Source: Anaerobacillus alkalidiazotrophicus
GTDB taxonomy: Bacteria > Bacillota > Bacilli > Bacillales_H > Anaerobacillaceae
Length of the DNA: 15,970 bases
Direction: 5' to 3'
NCBI RefSeq assembly: GCF_001866055.1
Contig: NZ_MLQS01000001.1
Span: forward strand, 188,675 to 204,644
Shown: positions 1-7,028 of the stretch, in pieces
How the letters are laid out: each line of letters begins with the position of its first letter
How positions within the stretch are numbered: position 1 is the stretch's first letter
Made by a program: the position numbers and the translations under genes
Notes under the pieces: model-generated
What the model was told of the DNA's origin: nothing
Database searches by the model: none
The model's input: the letters and a program-made list of their open reading frames with translations, nothing else

Positions 1-287
1 TACCTCTGAACGTAACACGGAACACCTTCCCCCAACATAAATACTTGAAAGCTATCAATAGACTTTATAAAACTTCTATTCATAAATACATCTAAGACAC
101 GGATAAAATTTAAGAACCAGTAACTTTCTGAGGCAGAAGAGTTACTGGTTCTTTTGTCGTATCTCCTCCTTAACGGAAGAATACGATATTAATTATCAAA
201 ATTTAAGGCCTTTTTTTCAAAGTGTCCTTGACATAGGGACCACTTTAAGGAACGTTACCTTAGCTAGCTCTTTTTTAGTTACTTTGT
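1..287. other. Intergenic left edge, no supported gene
   Basis: No convincing gene is seen. A plus-strand reading frame is open from base 3 to a TAA at 93-95 (30 residues) and could be the tail of a gene to the left, but it has no recognisable motif. The stretch holds a strong terminator-like hairpin at 112-153. It also has an imperfect inverted repeat at about 214-236 (AAAGTG-TCC against GGA-C-CACTTT) that has no T run on its 3' side in either direction. Confidence 0.5.
112..160. terminator. Bidirectional terminator-like hairpin downstream of ecsC
   Basis: A perfect 14-bp stem pairs 112-125 (AAGAACCAGTAACT) with 140-153, and an inner TTCT/AGAA helix continues it. On the plus strand TTTTGTC follows; on the minus strand AAATTTTAT follows. 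Neither T run is strong. It may end the ecs operon from the right, a gene lying left of the window, or both. Confidence 0.6.
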
Positions 288-1022
288 TTATGACTTTAAT
301 AATCTCATCCGATAACTATTCTTAGCTGTTTCCCCTAAGACTTCGAGAAAATGATAGTTTGCAATAGCACCTACAATCGCACCAAATCCTGGTATTAGTT
401 GTAATAGCTTTATCAAGTCGATATGATCTCGATATTCAAGCTGGAAAGATTTCCAGTTTATCTCCTCTAAGTATATTTCTTTATCGGGTAAATCATCTTT
501 TATTTGTTCCCATCTCTTAATTTTTTCAAAGACATCTCTTTTTTTATTGTCACTTGAATATGCAAGCTGGAAAAGATAAAGAATAAATAATCTTTCTCGA
601 TAATCTTTTACATCAAAACCATAAATACTTGCAGCTTCAAATAAAAATCTCATTTTTATCGATAAAAGTAAAGGAAAATCGACCATTCCTAGAATTATGC
701 CGCCCGCACCTGTTCCAGCACCTTCGAATGCCGCTGTCTTCTTATATACTTTCACTTTCTCTTCTAACTTCAACTCTCGTTCTTGTAAAGGAACACCTTC
801 TAATGGAATAGTTGTCGTAGTGTACTCAGAACCTACTAAAGTCGCTTGCACCATATTTTTTACACTTATTGTAAAGATCGAATGAATCTTTTCAGGTATT
901 TTGTTATTTATTTTTGTTTGTAACTTTCTAGTATAAATGCTAGCTAGGGAGCTTTTTTTCTCCATTTTCCTTTTCCAACGCTTCAGCTCTATTCGTGCTC
1001 TTTCCTCATATAACTCTTCCAA
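288..1022 (-). CDS. ecsC: EcsC-family protein
   Basis: Third gene of the ecsABC operon, 244 residues from the chosen start (B. subtilis EcsC is about 236). EcsC-family proteins accompany the EcsAB transporter; their biochemical role is not settled. The middle of the protein has a glycine-rich hydrophobic segment (GAGTGAGGIILGMVDFPLLL) typical of the family, and the C-terminal half has another (LLQLIPGFGAIVGAIANYHF). The N terminus is strongly charged. The reading frame is open upstream to a TTG at 1043, but a GGAGGTG ribosome binding site lies inside that extension at 1032-1038, so the TTG at 1020-1022 (9-base spacing) is the likelier start. It begins 32 bases after the ecsB stop, consistent with co-transcription. 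Confidence 0.85.
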   Translation of the reverse strand: MEELYEERARIELKRWKRKMEKKSSLASIYTRKLQTKINNKIPEKIHSIFTISVKNMVQATLVGSEYTTTTIPLEGVPLQERELKLEEKVKVYKKTAAFEGAGTGAGGIILGMVDFPLLLSIKMRFLFEAASIYGFDVKDYRERLFILYLFQLAYSSDNKKRDVFEKIKRWEQIKDDLPDKEIYLEEINWKSFQLEYRDHIDLIKLLQLIPGFGAIVGAIANYHFLEVLGETAKNSYRMRLLKS

Positions 1023-1054
1023 CTCCCCACTCACCTCCAACAATAAAGCTTATA

Positions 1055-2269
1055 CTAACTTTGACTTGTCTTACTCATGTAAAAGTACGAATATAGATAA
1101 CTAAATACAAACCCTAATACCAAAACAAAAAGGGCCTCTGTTAAATTCGTTGCTAAAAATGTAAACAAAGTAAAAATACTAACTTTAATTAAAAGCAAAG
1201 AAAAGACGACTGAAGAAAAAGCTTTCTTCCTTACTTCTACATCTATCGGATATAAATCAATCCACAAAGTAAGATTATGATGTTTCATAAGTGTTGATAA
1301 CTGTAATGCTGACATATAAAGAAAAAGCAGAGCTACAAATATTCGTCCGTAATCAAACTGAACATAAAATATAAAAACGATTGCAACGATAGTTAGTCGA
1401 ATATAAATACCAAAATAATCATTAGCCCTAATAAAAGATTTTAAAAATAAATATGGAAAGGTTGATGTTTGATTAAACGTTAAAAAATTTGGAATAGAGC
1501 TCCAAAATTTCCTTTGCTTTACTTTTGTACTCAACTTAGGTACATCGGTAAACATATTGGCGATACGATAAAAAAACATAACCATTCTCTCTTCTACTTC
1601 TATTAAAAACTCCCATTTCAAACTATGCCGCTGCTTTATATGTTGATAATAAAGTAATAGTAATAATCCTTTCATAATAACTAAAGCAACGATAAAATAT
1701 ATTGATGCTCCTGAAAAAAGAAAATATGTTAATGTTAAATTAACAATAAAACGCATAAGTGTATGCGCCTGCCGTATACCTAAAAATAATAATCTAGCTT
1801 CCTCCCATTGAACAATAAGATTCCACCCTTTGCTAATAAGCAATACTACAATGATAAATATCAGTGAGCTTGCATCATCTACAATAAAATGACGGTACAT
1901 CGGCGTTAATAACACTATTACGAAAATAATAACAAAGCTTTGTACAATAAATGAATAAAATAAAGAAAAACGAAAATATGCTTGTAATTTGCCTTCTATT
2001 GGTGATAGAAAAACAACATCAGCTGATTTTAGAAATGTTCGTAGCGGACTTTTGGTTACAAATACCGCAGTTAAAGTAGCTAAAAATAGAGCAGCGGGAA
2101 ACCACTCAGGAAGCCACTTTAACAATTCACTATAATAATAACTCCCAACGATGATTGATAAATATATTGTAAACAAAAATCCACTGTTACCAATTAAGCG
2201 TAAATATCTTATTGCCCTACTCCAATAATCTTTTGCACGCTGACTCCATAATTCTTCAGTAGTATTCAT
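1055..2269 (-). CDS. ecsB: ABC transporter permease EcsB
   Basis: Membrane subunit of the Ecs ABC transporter, 404 residues (B. subtilis EcsB is about 408). Several hydrophobic segments are visible, near residues 28-50, 58-72, 100-122, 128-148, 170-205, 285-325 and 355-395, separated by basic loops, as expected of a polytopic permease. In B. subtilis loss of Ecs impairs exoenzyme secretion, competence and sporulation, partly through effects on RasP-dependent intramembrane proteolysis. The ATG lies one base after the ecsA stop codon, and the ribosome binding site (GGAAGG) lies inside the last ecsA codons, so the two genes are probably translationally coupled. The transported substrate is unknown. 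Confidence 0.93.
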   Translation of the reverse strand: MNTTEELWSQRAKDYWSRAIRYLRLIGNSGFLFTIYLSIIVGSYYYSELLKWLPEWFPAALFLATLTAVFVTKSPLRTFLKSADVVFLSPIEGKLQAYFRFSLFYSFIVQSFVIIFVIVLLTPMYRHFIVDDASSLIFIIVVLLISKGWNLIVQWEEARLLFLGIRQAHTLMRFIVNLTLTYFLFSGASIYFIVALVIMKGLLLLLYYQHIKQRHSLKWEFLIEVEERMVMFFYRIANMFTDVPKLSTKVKQRKFWSSIPNFLTFNQTSTFPYLFLKSFIRANDYFGIYIRLTIVAIVFIFYVQFDYGRIFVALLFLYMSALQLSTLMKHHNLTLWIDLYPIDVEVRKKAFSSVVFSLLLIKVSIFTLFTFLATNLTEALFVLVLGFVFSYLYSYFYMSKTSQS

Positions 2270-2270
2270 A

Positions 2271-3008
2271 TTAGCCTTCCTTTGTTATTTCAATGTAAAT
2301 ATCGTCTAACGCTGCACCTGGCATACTTGTTTTCTCCCTTAATTGCTCTAATGTTCCCTCAACTATAATTTTCCCGTGATGTAACATAATAAAGCGATCA
2401 CAATACCTTTCAGCAGTTGAAAGAATATGAGTAGACATTAAAATTCCAGCACCTTGCTCCTTCATTAGAACAAGATGATTTAATAAAGATTTTATAGCAA
2501 TAGGATCTAAGCCTATAAAAGGTTCATCTATAATATAAAGTGGTGGGTATAATAAAAAAGCGCACATAATCATTACTTTTTGACGCATTCCTTTTGAAAA
2601 GTGGCCCGGAAACCAATTTAACATTTTTTCCATACGGAACTCTTTTAAAAGATGACTACTTCTTTCTTTTAACTCTTCCTGTGATAATCCATAAGCCATA
2701 GCTGTAACATGTAAATGCTCTTGTAATGTTAAATCGTCATATAAAATAGGTGTTTCAGGTATATAAGAATAAGAAAGACGATACTCATTTGGAGAATTTA
2801 GAAAGCTTCTTCCATTTATTTTTATTTCACCACTGTGAAGTTCCATTAATCCTAAGACATGCTTTATCGTTGTACTTTTACCTGCACCATTCAACCCAAT
2901 TAATCCTACTATTTCACCTTTATTAACAGAAAAAGAGAGGTCGTGCAAAACTGATTTGCCCTTATGATAGCCACCACATACATGATTTAGTTCCAACAAT
3001 GTACTCAT
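2271..3008 (-). CDS. ecsA: ABC transporter ATP-binding protein EcsA
   Basis: Nucleotide-binding subunit paired with EcsB, 245 residues, close to the B. subtilis length. Visible motifs in order: Walker A GLNGAGKST at 38-46; an unusual signature FSKGMRQ at 137-143 in place of LSGGQ, which matches the FSKGM form typical of EcsA; Walker B LYIIDEP at 157-163; D-loop GLDP at 166-169; and the switch histidine in MSTH at 191-194. An AAGGAG ribosome binding site precedes the ATG. It is the first gene of the ecsABC operon and is transcribed divergently from hit across a 154-base gap. Confidence 0.96.
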   Translation of the reverse strand: MSTLLELNHVCGGYHKGKSVLHDLSFSVNKGEIVGLIGLNGAGKSTTIKHVLGLMELHSGEIKINGRSFLNSPNEYRLSYSYIPETPILYDDLTLQEHLHVTAMAYGLSQEELKERSSHLLKEFRMEKMLNWFPGHFSKGMRQKVMIMCAFLLYPPLYIIDEPFIGLDPIAIKSLLNHLVLMKEQGAGILMSTHILSTAERYCDRFIMLHHGKIIVEGTLEQLREKTSMPGAALDDIYIEITKEG

Positions 3009-3162
3009 CTCATTCTCCTTATATTAGAAAAATTCACTATAAATATAGTAACAAATTATCTTATAAAAGGAAACTTTTCACAGTGGTCGCATTTCATTCA
3101 TTTTTATGATAAAATTTGTTAAAATTTTCATCAAAATAAAAAGATTTGAAAGGATGGACCAA
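3009..3162. promoter_or_regulatory. Divergent ecsA / hit promoter region
   Basis: This gap must hold the promoters of both ecsA (minus) and hit (plus). On the minus strand TTTCCT, a 17-base gap and TACTAT could serve ecsA, though the -35 is weak. On the plus strand TATGAT at 3105-3110 and TAAAAT at 3110-3115 are -10-like, but no good -35 sits at the right distance. The assignments are tentative. Confidence 0.35.
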
Positions 3163-3594
3163 ATGTCTATGCATGAGAATTGTATTTTTTGCAAAATTGT
3201 AAATGGAGACATTCCAGCAGCAAAAGTGTTTGAAAATGAGCACGTTCTGGCATTTTTAGATATTAGTCAAGTATCAAAAGGACATACACTCGTAATTCCA
3301 AAGCTACATCAGGAAAATATTTTTGAATTAAAGCCAGAAACAGCTAAGGAATTATTCAGTGTTGTACCTAAGATCTCAAATGCTATTAAAGAAGCTTATC
3401 AACCACTTGGTTTGAACATATTAAATAATAATGGTGAAATTGCTGGTCAAACAGTATTTCATTATCACTTACATTTAATACCTAGATATGGAAAAGGTGA
3501 TGGTTTTGGTGCTGTATGGCATGATCATAGCTCCCAATATAAAAAAGAAGACTTACAAGAAATTGCTTCTGAAATTTCCTCTTCAATTAAATGA
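3163..3594 (+). CDS. hit: HIT-family nucleotide-binding protein Hit
   Basis: Histidine-triad protein of 143 residues, expected to hydrolyse or bind nucleotide phosphoramidates or adenylates in the cytoplasm. The HIT motif HYHLHLIP is at residues 100-107, so H102 is the predicted nucleophile. An N-terminal CIFC pair (C7, C10) matches the zinc-binding cysteines of Bacillus Hit proteins. The frame is open upstream to an ATG at 3106, but that ATG overlaps a -10-like TATGAT and has no ribosome binding site. The ATG at 3163 follows AAGGATGG and gives MSMHENCIFC, aligned with the B. subtilis start (about 145 residues). It is divergent from ecsA, as in B. subtilis. Confidence 0.95.
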   Translation: MSMHENCIFCKIVNGDIPAAKVFENEHVLAFLDISQVSKGHTLVIPKLHQENIFELKPETAKELFSVVPKISNAIKEAYQPLGLNILNNNGEIAGQTVFHYHLHLIPRYGKGDGFGAVWHDHSSQYKKEDLQEIASEISSSIK

Positions 3595-3615
3595 CTGTCA
3601 TAATTACCATAACCG

Positions 3616-3664
3616 AGCACATAAATCTATAATCTAGTTACCACTAGATATAGATTTATGTGCT
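3616..3664. terminator. Long hairpin between hit and serC, lacking a T run
   Basis: A 15-bp perfect arm (AGCACATAAATCTAT at 3616-3630) pairs with 3650-3664. After a single unpaired base an inner 7-bp helix (ATCTAGT/ACTAGAT) closes on a TACC loop. It sits 22 bases after the hit stop codon, where a terminator is expected, but neither side has a run of T. It may be a weak or factor-assisted terminator, or a 3' RNA stabiliser. Confidence 0.45.
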
Positions 3665-3891
3665 GATGAAATACATTAAATTAAATAATTAATCTTTATA
3701 AAAACGCAGAGAATCAAAAGTTTTTTACTACCCATTAACATGTGGTAAAAATTCCCTCTATTGTCCCTTGAAAATATTTTGTGAATTTTTAAAAAAATAA
3801 TAGCAAATTCTACAGTTAACATGGTAGGATAAAAATATTATTTTAATCATTTAACGTATAAATGTATGAAAGAAGTTAGGAGTGGAAAACA
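3665..3891. promoter_or_regulatory. serC upstream region with one ScoC-type motif
   Basis: An AT-rich leader with no coding potential. AATATTATT at 3834-3842 is a perfect match to the ScoC consensus RATANTATY, 50 bases before the serC start. TTGAAA at 3768-3773 is a -35-like hexamer, but the -10 is not clear. No T-box or other conserved leader was recognised. Confidence 0.3.
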
Positions 3892-4980
3892 GTGAAAAGA
3901 GCATACAATTTTAATGCTGGACCATCTGCATTACCATTAGAGGTTTTATTAAAAGCCCAAGAAGAATTAGTAAACTTCCAAGATACAGGAATGTCTGTAA
4001 TGGAACTAAGTCATCGAAGTAAAGATTATGAGGCTGTTCATAATGAAGCTCAATCTTTATTGAAACAGCTTTTACAAATACCTGATAACTACGAAGTCCT
4101 TTTTATACAAGGCGGTGCTAGTTTACAATTTTCGATGATCCCAATGAACTTTTTAGCTGAGGGGCAAATTGGAAACTATGTCTTAACTGGGGCGTGGTCA
4201 GAAAAAGCAATCAAGGAAGCAAAAATACTTGGACGAGCTACTTCTATTGCAGCTAGTGCTAAAGAAACCAATTATGACCGTATCCCTAAATTATCTGAAC
4301 TTAACGTTGCACCAGAGGATGGATACTTACACATCACTTCAAATAATACGATCTTTGGAACGCAATGGAAGGAATTCCCAACCGTTAAAGACAATATGTT
4401 AATTGCCGATATGTCAAGTGATATTTTAAGTAAACCATTACCTATTAATAATTTTGCTATGATTTATGCTGGTGCTCAAAAAAATCTAGGTCCATCTGGT
4501 ATAACTGTTGTTATTATCCGTAAAGACTTACTTGAAAGAAGTCATGATCAAGTTCCATCAGTATTACGATATGATACGTTTTCTAAAAATAACTCTTTAT
4601 ATAACACACCACCAACTTTCGCAATTTATATGTTAAGAAATGTTCTACAATGGGTTACTGATCAAGGTGGGGTAGAAGCCATTGCAAAATTAAACGAAGA
4701 TAAAGCAGCTCTTATTTATAATGCCATCGATGAAAGTAATGGATTTTATAAAGGGCATGCCCAAAATGACAGTCGTTCACTAATGAACATTACATTTAAT
4801 TTATCTTCTGATGAATTAAGCAAGAAATTTTTACAAGAGGCTAAAGATGCTGGATTTGTCGGATTAAATGGGCATCGTTCAGTAGGCGGTTGCAGAGCAT
4901 CTACTTATAATGCCGTTCCATTTGAGGCATGTGAAGCATTACGTAACTTTATGATTAAATTTCAAAAAGCAAACGCATAA
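3892..4980 (+). CDS. serC: Phosphoserine aminotransferase SerC
   Basis: Pyridoxal-phosphate enzyme of 362 residues (B. subtilis 359) that converts 3-phosphohydroxypyruvate and glutamate to 3-phosphoserine and 2-oxoglutarate in serine synthesis; it can also act in vitamin B6 synthesis in some bacteria. The N terminus FNAGPSALP is diagnostic. QGGASLQF near 73-80 and HITSNNTIFGTQW near 147-159 bind the cofactor, D173 in ADMSSD is the ring-nitrogen aspartate, and K197 in GAQKNLGPSG is the Schiff-base lysine. The C-terminal GHRSVGGCRAS matches the substrate-binding arginine region. The start is GTG, preceded by AGGAGTGG. The gene lies downstream of hit in the order known from B. subtilis. Confidence 0.97.
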   Translation: MKRAYNFNAGPSALPLEVLLKAQEELVNFQDTGMSVMELSHRSKDYEAVHNEAQSLLKQLLQIPDNYEVLFIQGGASLQFSMIPMNFLAEGQIGNYVLTGAWSEKAIKEAKILGRATSIAASAKETNYDRIPKLSELNVAPEDGYLHITSNNTIFGTQWKEFPTVKDNMLIADMSSDILSKPLPINNFAMIYAGAQKNLGPSGITVVIIRKDLLERSHDQVPSVLRYDTFSKNNSLYNTPPTFAIYMLRNVLQWVTDQGGVEAIAKLNEDKAALIYNAIDESNGFYKGHAQNDSRSLMNITFNLSSDELSKKFLQEAKDAGFVGLNGHRSVGGCRASTYNAVPFEACEALRNFMIKFQKANA

Positions 4981-4983
4981 CAA

Positions 4984-5014
4984 AGATAAAGCGGAGTTGG
5001 ATTATCCAACTCCG
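4984..5014 (-). terminator. Terminator overlapping the end of the 66-residue membrane protein gene
   Basis: A perfect 10-bp stem (CGGAGTTGGA at 4992-5001 with 5005-5014) closes on a 3-base loop. That loop is exactly the stop codon of the minus-strand gene. Reading on the minus strand, CTTTATCTTTG follows, a usable T-rich tail. On the plus strand TAAAAG follows, so it is unlikely to be an efficient intrinsic terminator for serC. Confidence 0.6.
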
Positions 5015-5202
5015 TAAAAGTATAGAATAATGCCTAAACATAAGCTTACACATCCGAAAATACCAAGAATACTTCCATATCGCAAATATTTTCTTTTATC
5101 TTCCAACTCTTGTCTCATCTTATTGACGAATAAGAACGTGTGAAGCATTCCGTATAATAAAACCATAGCTAAAGAGATTAAGGCAAACACAAAACTATAC
5201 AT
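5002..5202 (-). CDS. Small two-helix membrane protein, function unknown
   Basis: A 66-residue protein I do not recognise. Two hydrophobic segments, at about residues 4-26 and 43-63, flank a charged stretch (NKMRQELEDKRKYLRYG), suggesting a hairpin in the cytoplasmic membrane. Two cysteines lie in the second segment. An excellent AGGAGGGGG ribosome binding site precedes the ATG, a good minus-strand promoter lies upstream, and a terminator overlaps the stop, so it is very probably a real, independently transcribed gene. It occupies the position between serC and yhaH where B. subtilis carries trpP, but it is far too short to be that transporter and is on the opposite strand. Confidence 0.75.
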   Translation of the reverse strand: MYSFVFALISLAMVLLYGMLHTFLFVNKMRQELEDKRKYLRYGSILGIFGCVSLCLGIILYFYGVG

Positions 5203-5242
5203 GTAACCCCCTCCTCTTTTTTGTGGAATTTGTTTATTTATA

Positions 5243-5307
5243 GATAATATTACAAATTTTAAAGGAATATTATTGGAATATTATAGAAATATTATAGAAA
5301 TATCATT
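5243..5307. repeat. Four tandem 11-bp repeats with ScoC-like motifs
   Basis: Four consecutive 11-base units run from 5264 to 5307: GGAATATTATT, GGAATATTATA, GAAATATTATA, GAAATATCATT. The first contains a perfect RATANTATY (AATATTATT, 5266-5274); the other three each match 8 of 9 positions. A separate perfect match, GATAATATT, lies at 5243-5251. The 11-base period is close to one helical turn, so bound proteins would sit on one face of the DNA. The array ends just before the -35 of the yhaH promoter and covers the -10 of the opposing promoter. Confidence 0.6.
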
Positions 5308-5318
5308 ATTTTATTCAA
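5291..5318 (-). promoter_or_regulatory. Sigma-A-type promoter for the 66-residue membrane protein gene
   Basis: On the minus strand TTGAAT (5313-5318), a 16-base spacer and a perfect TATAAT (5291-5296) form a good housekeeping promoter. The -10 is part of the 11-bp repeat array, and a second TATAAT occurs one repeat further on (5280-5285). The -35 overlaps that of the divergent yhaH promoter. Confidence 0.55.
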
Positions 5319-5342
5319 ACATTTTCTAAAATGTGGTAATCT
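5314..5342 (+). promoter_or_regulatory. Probable yhaH promoter
   Basis: TTCAAA (5314-5319), a 17-base spacer and TAATCT (5337-5342) give a moderate sigma-A match 45 bases upstream of the chosen yhaH start. It overlaps the opposing promoter in the -35 region, so the two polymerases probably exclude each other. Confidence 0.45.
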
Positions 5343-5387
5343 ATAAAAAAACGGACACCTCTAATTATGGTGAAAGGAATGGTGCTA

Positions 5388-5750
5388 ATGAGTGGAAAAT
5401 CACTTTTTTATGGTTTCGTAACTGGAAGTATTATTGCTGGTGCAGTTACATTATTGGCTACACCAAAATCAGGTACAGAAGTACAAAAATTAGTTGTTAC
5501 TAATGCAAATGAGCTTATTAACTCACTCTCTTGTGTCAAAGAAAAAACGTTAAAACTTAAATCTCAAGTTGAAACAGTTGCAAAGGAAGGCTCAACAACA
5601 ATAAAAAGTGTTTCAAATGAAGTCCAAAACTCAATTAAAGAATGGAAAAAAGATGTTGAGCCAACTATGACAGATATCCAAAAAAGTATTCAGGAACTTC
5701 ACGAGACTATAGATCAACTTGAAAGAGAGATTAAAAAACCTCTTATATGA
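5388..5750 (+). CDS. yhaH: YhaH, YtxH-domain protein
   Basis: A 120-residue protein of the YtxH family, close in length to B. subtilis YhaH (about 118). The N-terminal segment at about residues 7-24 (FYGFVTGSIIAGAVTLL) is one glycine-rich membrane helix, followed by the family signature LLATPKSGTE at 22-31, near the family form LLAPKSGxE. The rest is a long, highly charged helix, probably a coiled coil. Related proteins are linked to general stress or sporulation but have no defined activity. The frame extends upstream to 5367, but the ATG at 5388 follows AAAGGAATGG and gives the MSGKSLFYGF start expected for the family. It lies between serC and scoC, as in B. subtilis apart from the missing trpP. 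Confidence 0.85.
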   Translation: MSGKSLFYGFVTGSIIAGAVTLLATPKSGTEVQKLVVTNANELINSLSCVKEKTLKLKSQVETVAKEGSTTIKSVSNEVQNSIKEWKKDVEPTMTDIQKSIQELHETIDQLEREIKKPLI

Positions 5751-5854
5751 ATTGAATAACTTATCTACATTAAACTATCTGGTATATTACAGAGTAACTA
5801 ATAAACCAGAGGTAGTCCTAAGTGGAGTTTAAGGTGGGTTTTTATAACGATAAT

Positions 5855-5904
5855 GGCTTCCTGTCATAAAGTAAACTACATGACGGAAGCCTTAGTTCTA
5901 TTTT
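5855..5904 (+). terminator. Rho-independent terminator after yhaH
   Basis: GGCTTCC-T-GTCAT (5855-5867) pairs with ATGACGGAAGCC (5880-5891), giving 12 base pairs with one bulged T. TTAGTTCTATTTTG follows, a moderate T-rich tail. It lies about 105 bases after the yhaH stop and should insulate scoC from yhaH transcription. Confidence 0.65.
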
Positions 5905-5974
5905 GAAATTGTTACACTTTAAAGTCTTAATGCGCTAAATATTATCAGAAAATAAAATAAATTTAAATTTTTTG

Positions 5975-6004
5975 TTGTTTTCAAATTCTACTATGTGATA
6001 TTAT
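5975..6004 (+). promoter_or_regulatory. Likely scoC promoter overlapping a ScoC-like site
   Basis: TTGTTT (5975-5980), an 18-base spacer and TATTAT (5999-6004) form a sigma-A-type promoter. The -10 lies inside GATATTATG (5997-6005), which matches RATANTATY at 8 of 9 positions. A perfect match lies 29 bases before the -35, at 5938-5946. This is a plausible arrangement for autoregulation. Confidence 0.45.
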
Positions 6005-6069
6005 GTATATATCATTTTACTAAAAAAGTAATGAATATTCTAAATCCTATAATACAACGGAGGTTTTAT

Positions 6070-6648
6070 ATGGATAAGAATTCGCCATACTCCATCAAAC
6101 AATCAATTATATTTACCCATAAGGTCGCTCAATTAAGTAAAGCATTGTGGAAATCTATAGAGAAGGATTGGCAAAATTGGATCAAACCATTTGATTTGAA
6201 TATTAATGAACATCATATCCTATTAATTGCCTATCACCTTGAAGGAGCTTCTATTTCTGATGTCGCTAAATTTGGGGTCATGCACGTCTCAACTGCATTT
6301 AATTTCTCAAAAAAACTTGAGGAAAGAGGACTTTTAACTTTTTCGAAGAAACAAAATGATAAGCGTAATACTTATATATGCTTAACTGACGAAGGTGAAA
6401 AGTTATTACTAGATACTTTAGAAGTATTCGATCCTAGAGAATATGGGATTTATGAAGGTGCCTTACCAATTAAAGAACTTTACGGAAAATTCCCTGAGTT
6501 CTCTGAGGTCATGACAATAGTAAGACATATTTACGGCCCCGACTTTATGGTTATATTTGAAAAAACATTAGAGAAAATGGAGCAAGACTTTAGTGAAGAA
6601 AACGGATGTTTAATTAGCACATCTAACGTGAAAGCTGAAACAAGTTAA
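6070..6648 (+). CDS. scoC: Transition-state regulator ScoC (Hpr), MarR family
   Basis: Winged-helix repressor of exoprotease, peptide-transport and sporulation genes, 192 residues (B. subtilis 203). The protein is almost identical to Hpr through the DNA-binding part: NINEHHI near 44-50, the helix-turn-helix [20 protein letters not shown] at 59-78, KKLEERG at 81-87 and the wing NDKRNTY at 96-102. The C-terminal half keeps LYGKFPEF and RHIYGPDFM. The frame is open back to 5995, but the ATG at 6070 follows a GGAGG at 6059-6063 and matches the known N terminus. The C-terminal tail is shorter and less acidic than in B. subtilis. Its 3' end overlaps yhaI tail to tail. Confidence 0.97.
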   Translation: MDKNSPYSIKQSIIFTHKVAQLSKALWKSIEKDWQNWIKPFDLNINEHHILLIAYHLEGASISDVAKFGVMHVSTAFNFSKKLEERGLLTFSKKQNDKRNTYICLTDEGEKLLLDTLEVFDPREYGIYEGALPIKELYGKFPEFSEVMTIVRHIYGPDFMVIFEKTLEKMEQDFSEENGCLISTSNVKAETS

Positions 6649-6980
6649 GTTTGTTTACTAGCCTTTATTAATTCATTTGTTAAATCACGATAAATACCTT
6701 GATCATGTAAAGCCCCTAACGTCTGAAAGGGGTCTAGTTTATAATTAAGCATACCAACAAAATGTGTAAGAAGAGGGAAGAACGTAACAAACCCCTCTTC
6801 TTTTTGTTTTTCATACTCATTATTCAAATGTTTACAAAGATAGAATATTTCTTCTACTTCTTTTTTTGATAACTTATTATTTATTATCAAAGAATAAAAA
6901 GGGTAAGCAGTATTTGTTACGGAAAGAAGTAGCTCTTGATAGAATTCCAATTTTAGAATTTTTTCTTCATTCGTTTCCAT
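6645..6980 (-). CDS. yhaI: YhaI, DUF1878 family protein
   Basis: A 111-residue, probably cytoplasmic, helical protein of the DUF1878 family (B. subtilis YhaI is about 113). Conserved features are [16 protein letters not shown] near residues 22-37, QKEEGFVTF near 59-67, [20 protein letters not shown] in the C-terminal third, and no membrane segment. The function is unknown. The gene is convergent with scoC: the two stop codons overlap, so the coding regions share 4 bases and there is no room for a separate terminator. An AAAGGGGG ribosome binding site precedes the ATG. Confidence 0.88.
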   Translation of the reverse strand: METNEEKILKLEFYQELLLSVTNTAYPFYSLIINNKLSKKEVEEIFYLCKHLNNEYEKQKEEGFVTFFPLLTHFVGMLNYKLDPFQTLGALHDQGIYRDLTNELIKASKQT

Positions 6981-7028
6981 TAACTGACTTCCCCCTTTTC
7001 TTCAGTTTATTTATCGAGTTGTCCAAAT

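Larger units (their letters stand above)
5751..6069. other. yhaH-scoC intergenic region
   Basis: This 319-base gap has no gene. It holds a terminator hairpin at 5855-5891, a perfect ScoC-type motif AATATTATC at 5938-5946, a near match GATATTATG at 5997-6005 and a likely scoC promoter at 5975-6004. A long run of A and T (5947-5973) separates the motif from the promoter. Confidence 0.5.

Noticed and set aside
3..95. Open plus-strand frame of 30 residues ending in TAA at the left edge
   Set aside because: It could be a gene tail, but it has no motif and too little sequence to support a call.
214..236. Hairpin near AAAGTGTCC as the ecsC terminator
   Set aside because: On the minus strand it is followed by a run of A, not T; the hairpin at 112-153 is a better candidate.
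629..885. Two overlapping short plus-strand frames antisense to ecsC
   Set aside because: They have no ribosome binding site or family features and lie fully within a recognised gene.
3665..3891. Possible T-box or other amino acid leader upstream of serC
   Set aside because: No T-box motif, specifier stem or terminator/antiterminator pair was found.
5264..5307. CRISPR-like repeat array
   Set aside because: The 11-base units are directly adjacent with no spacers, so they are tandem repeats, not a CRISPR array.
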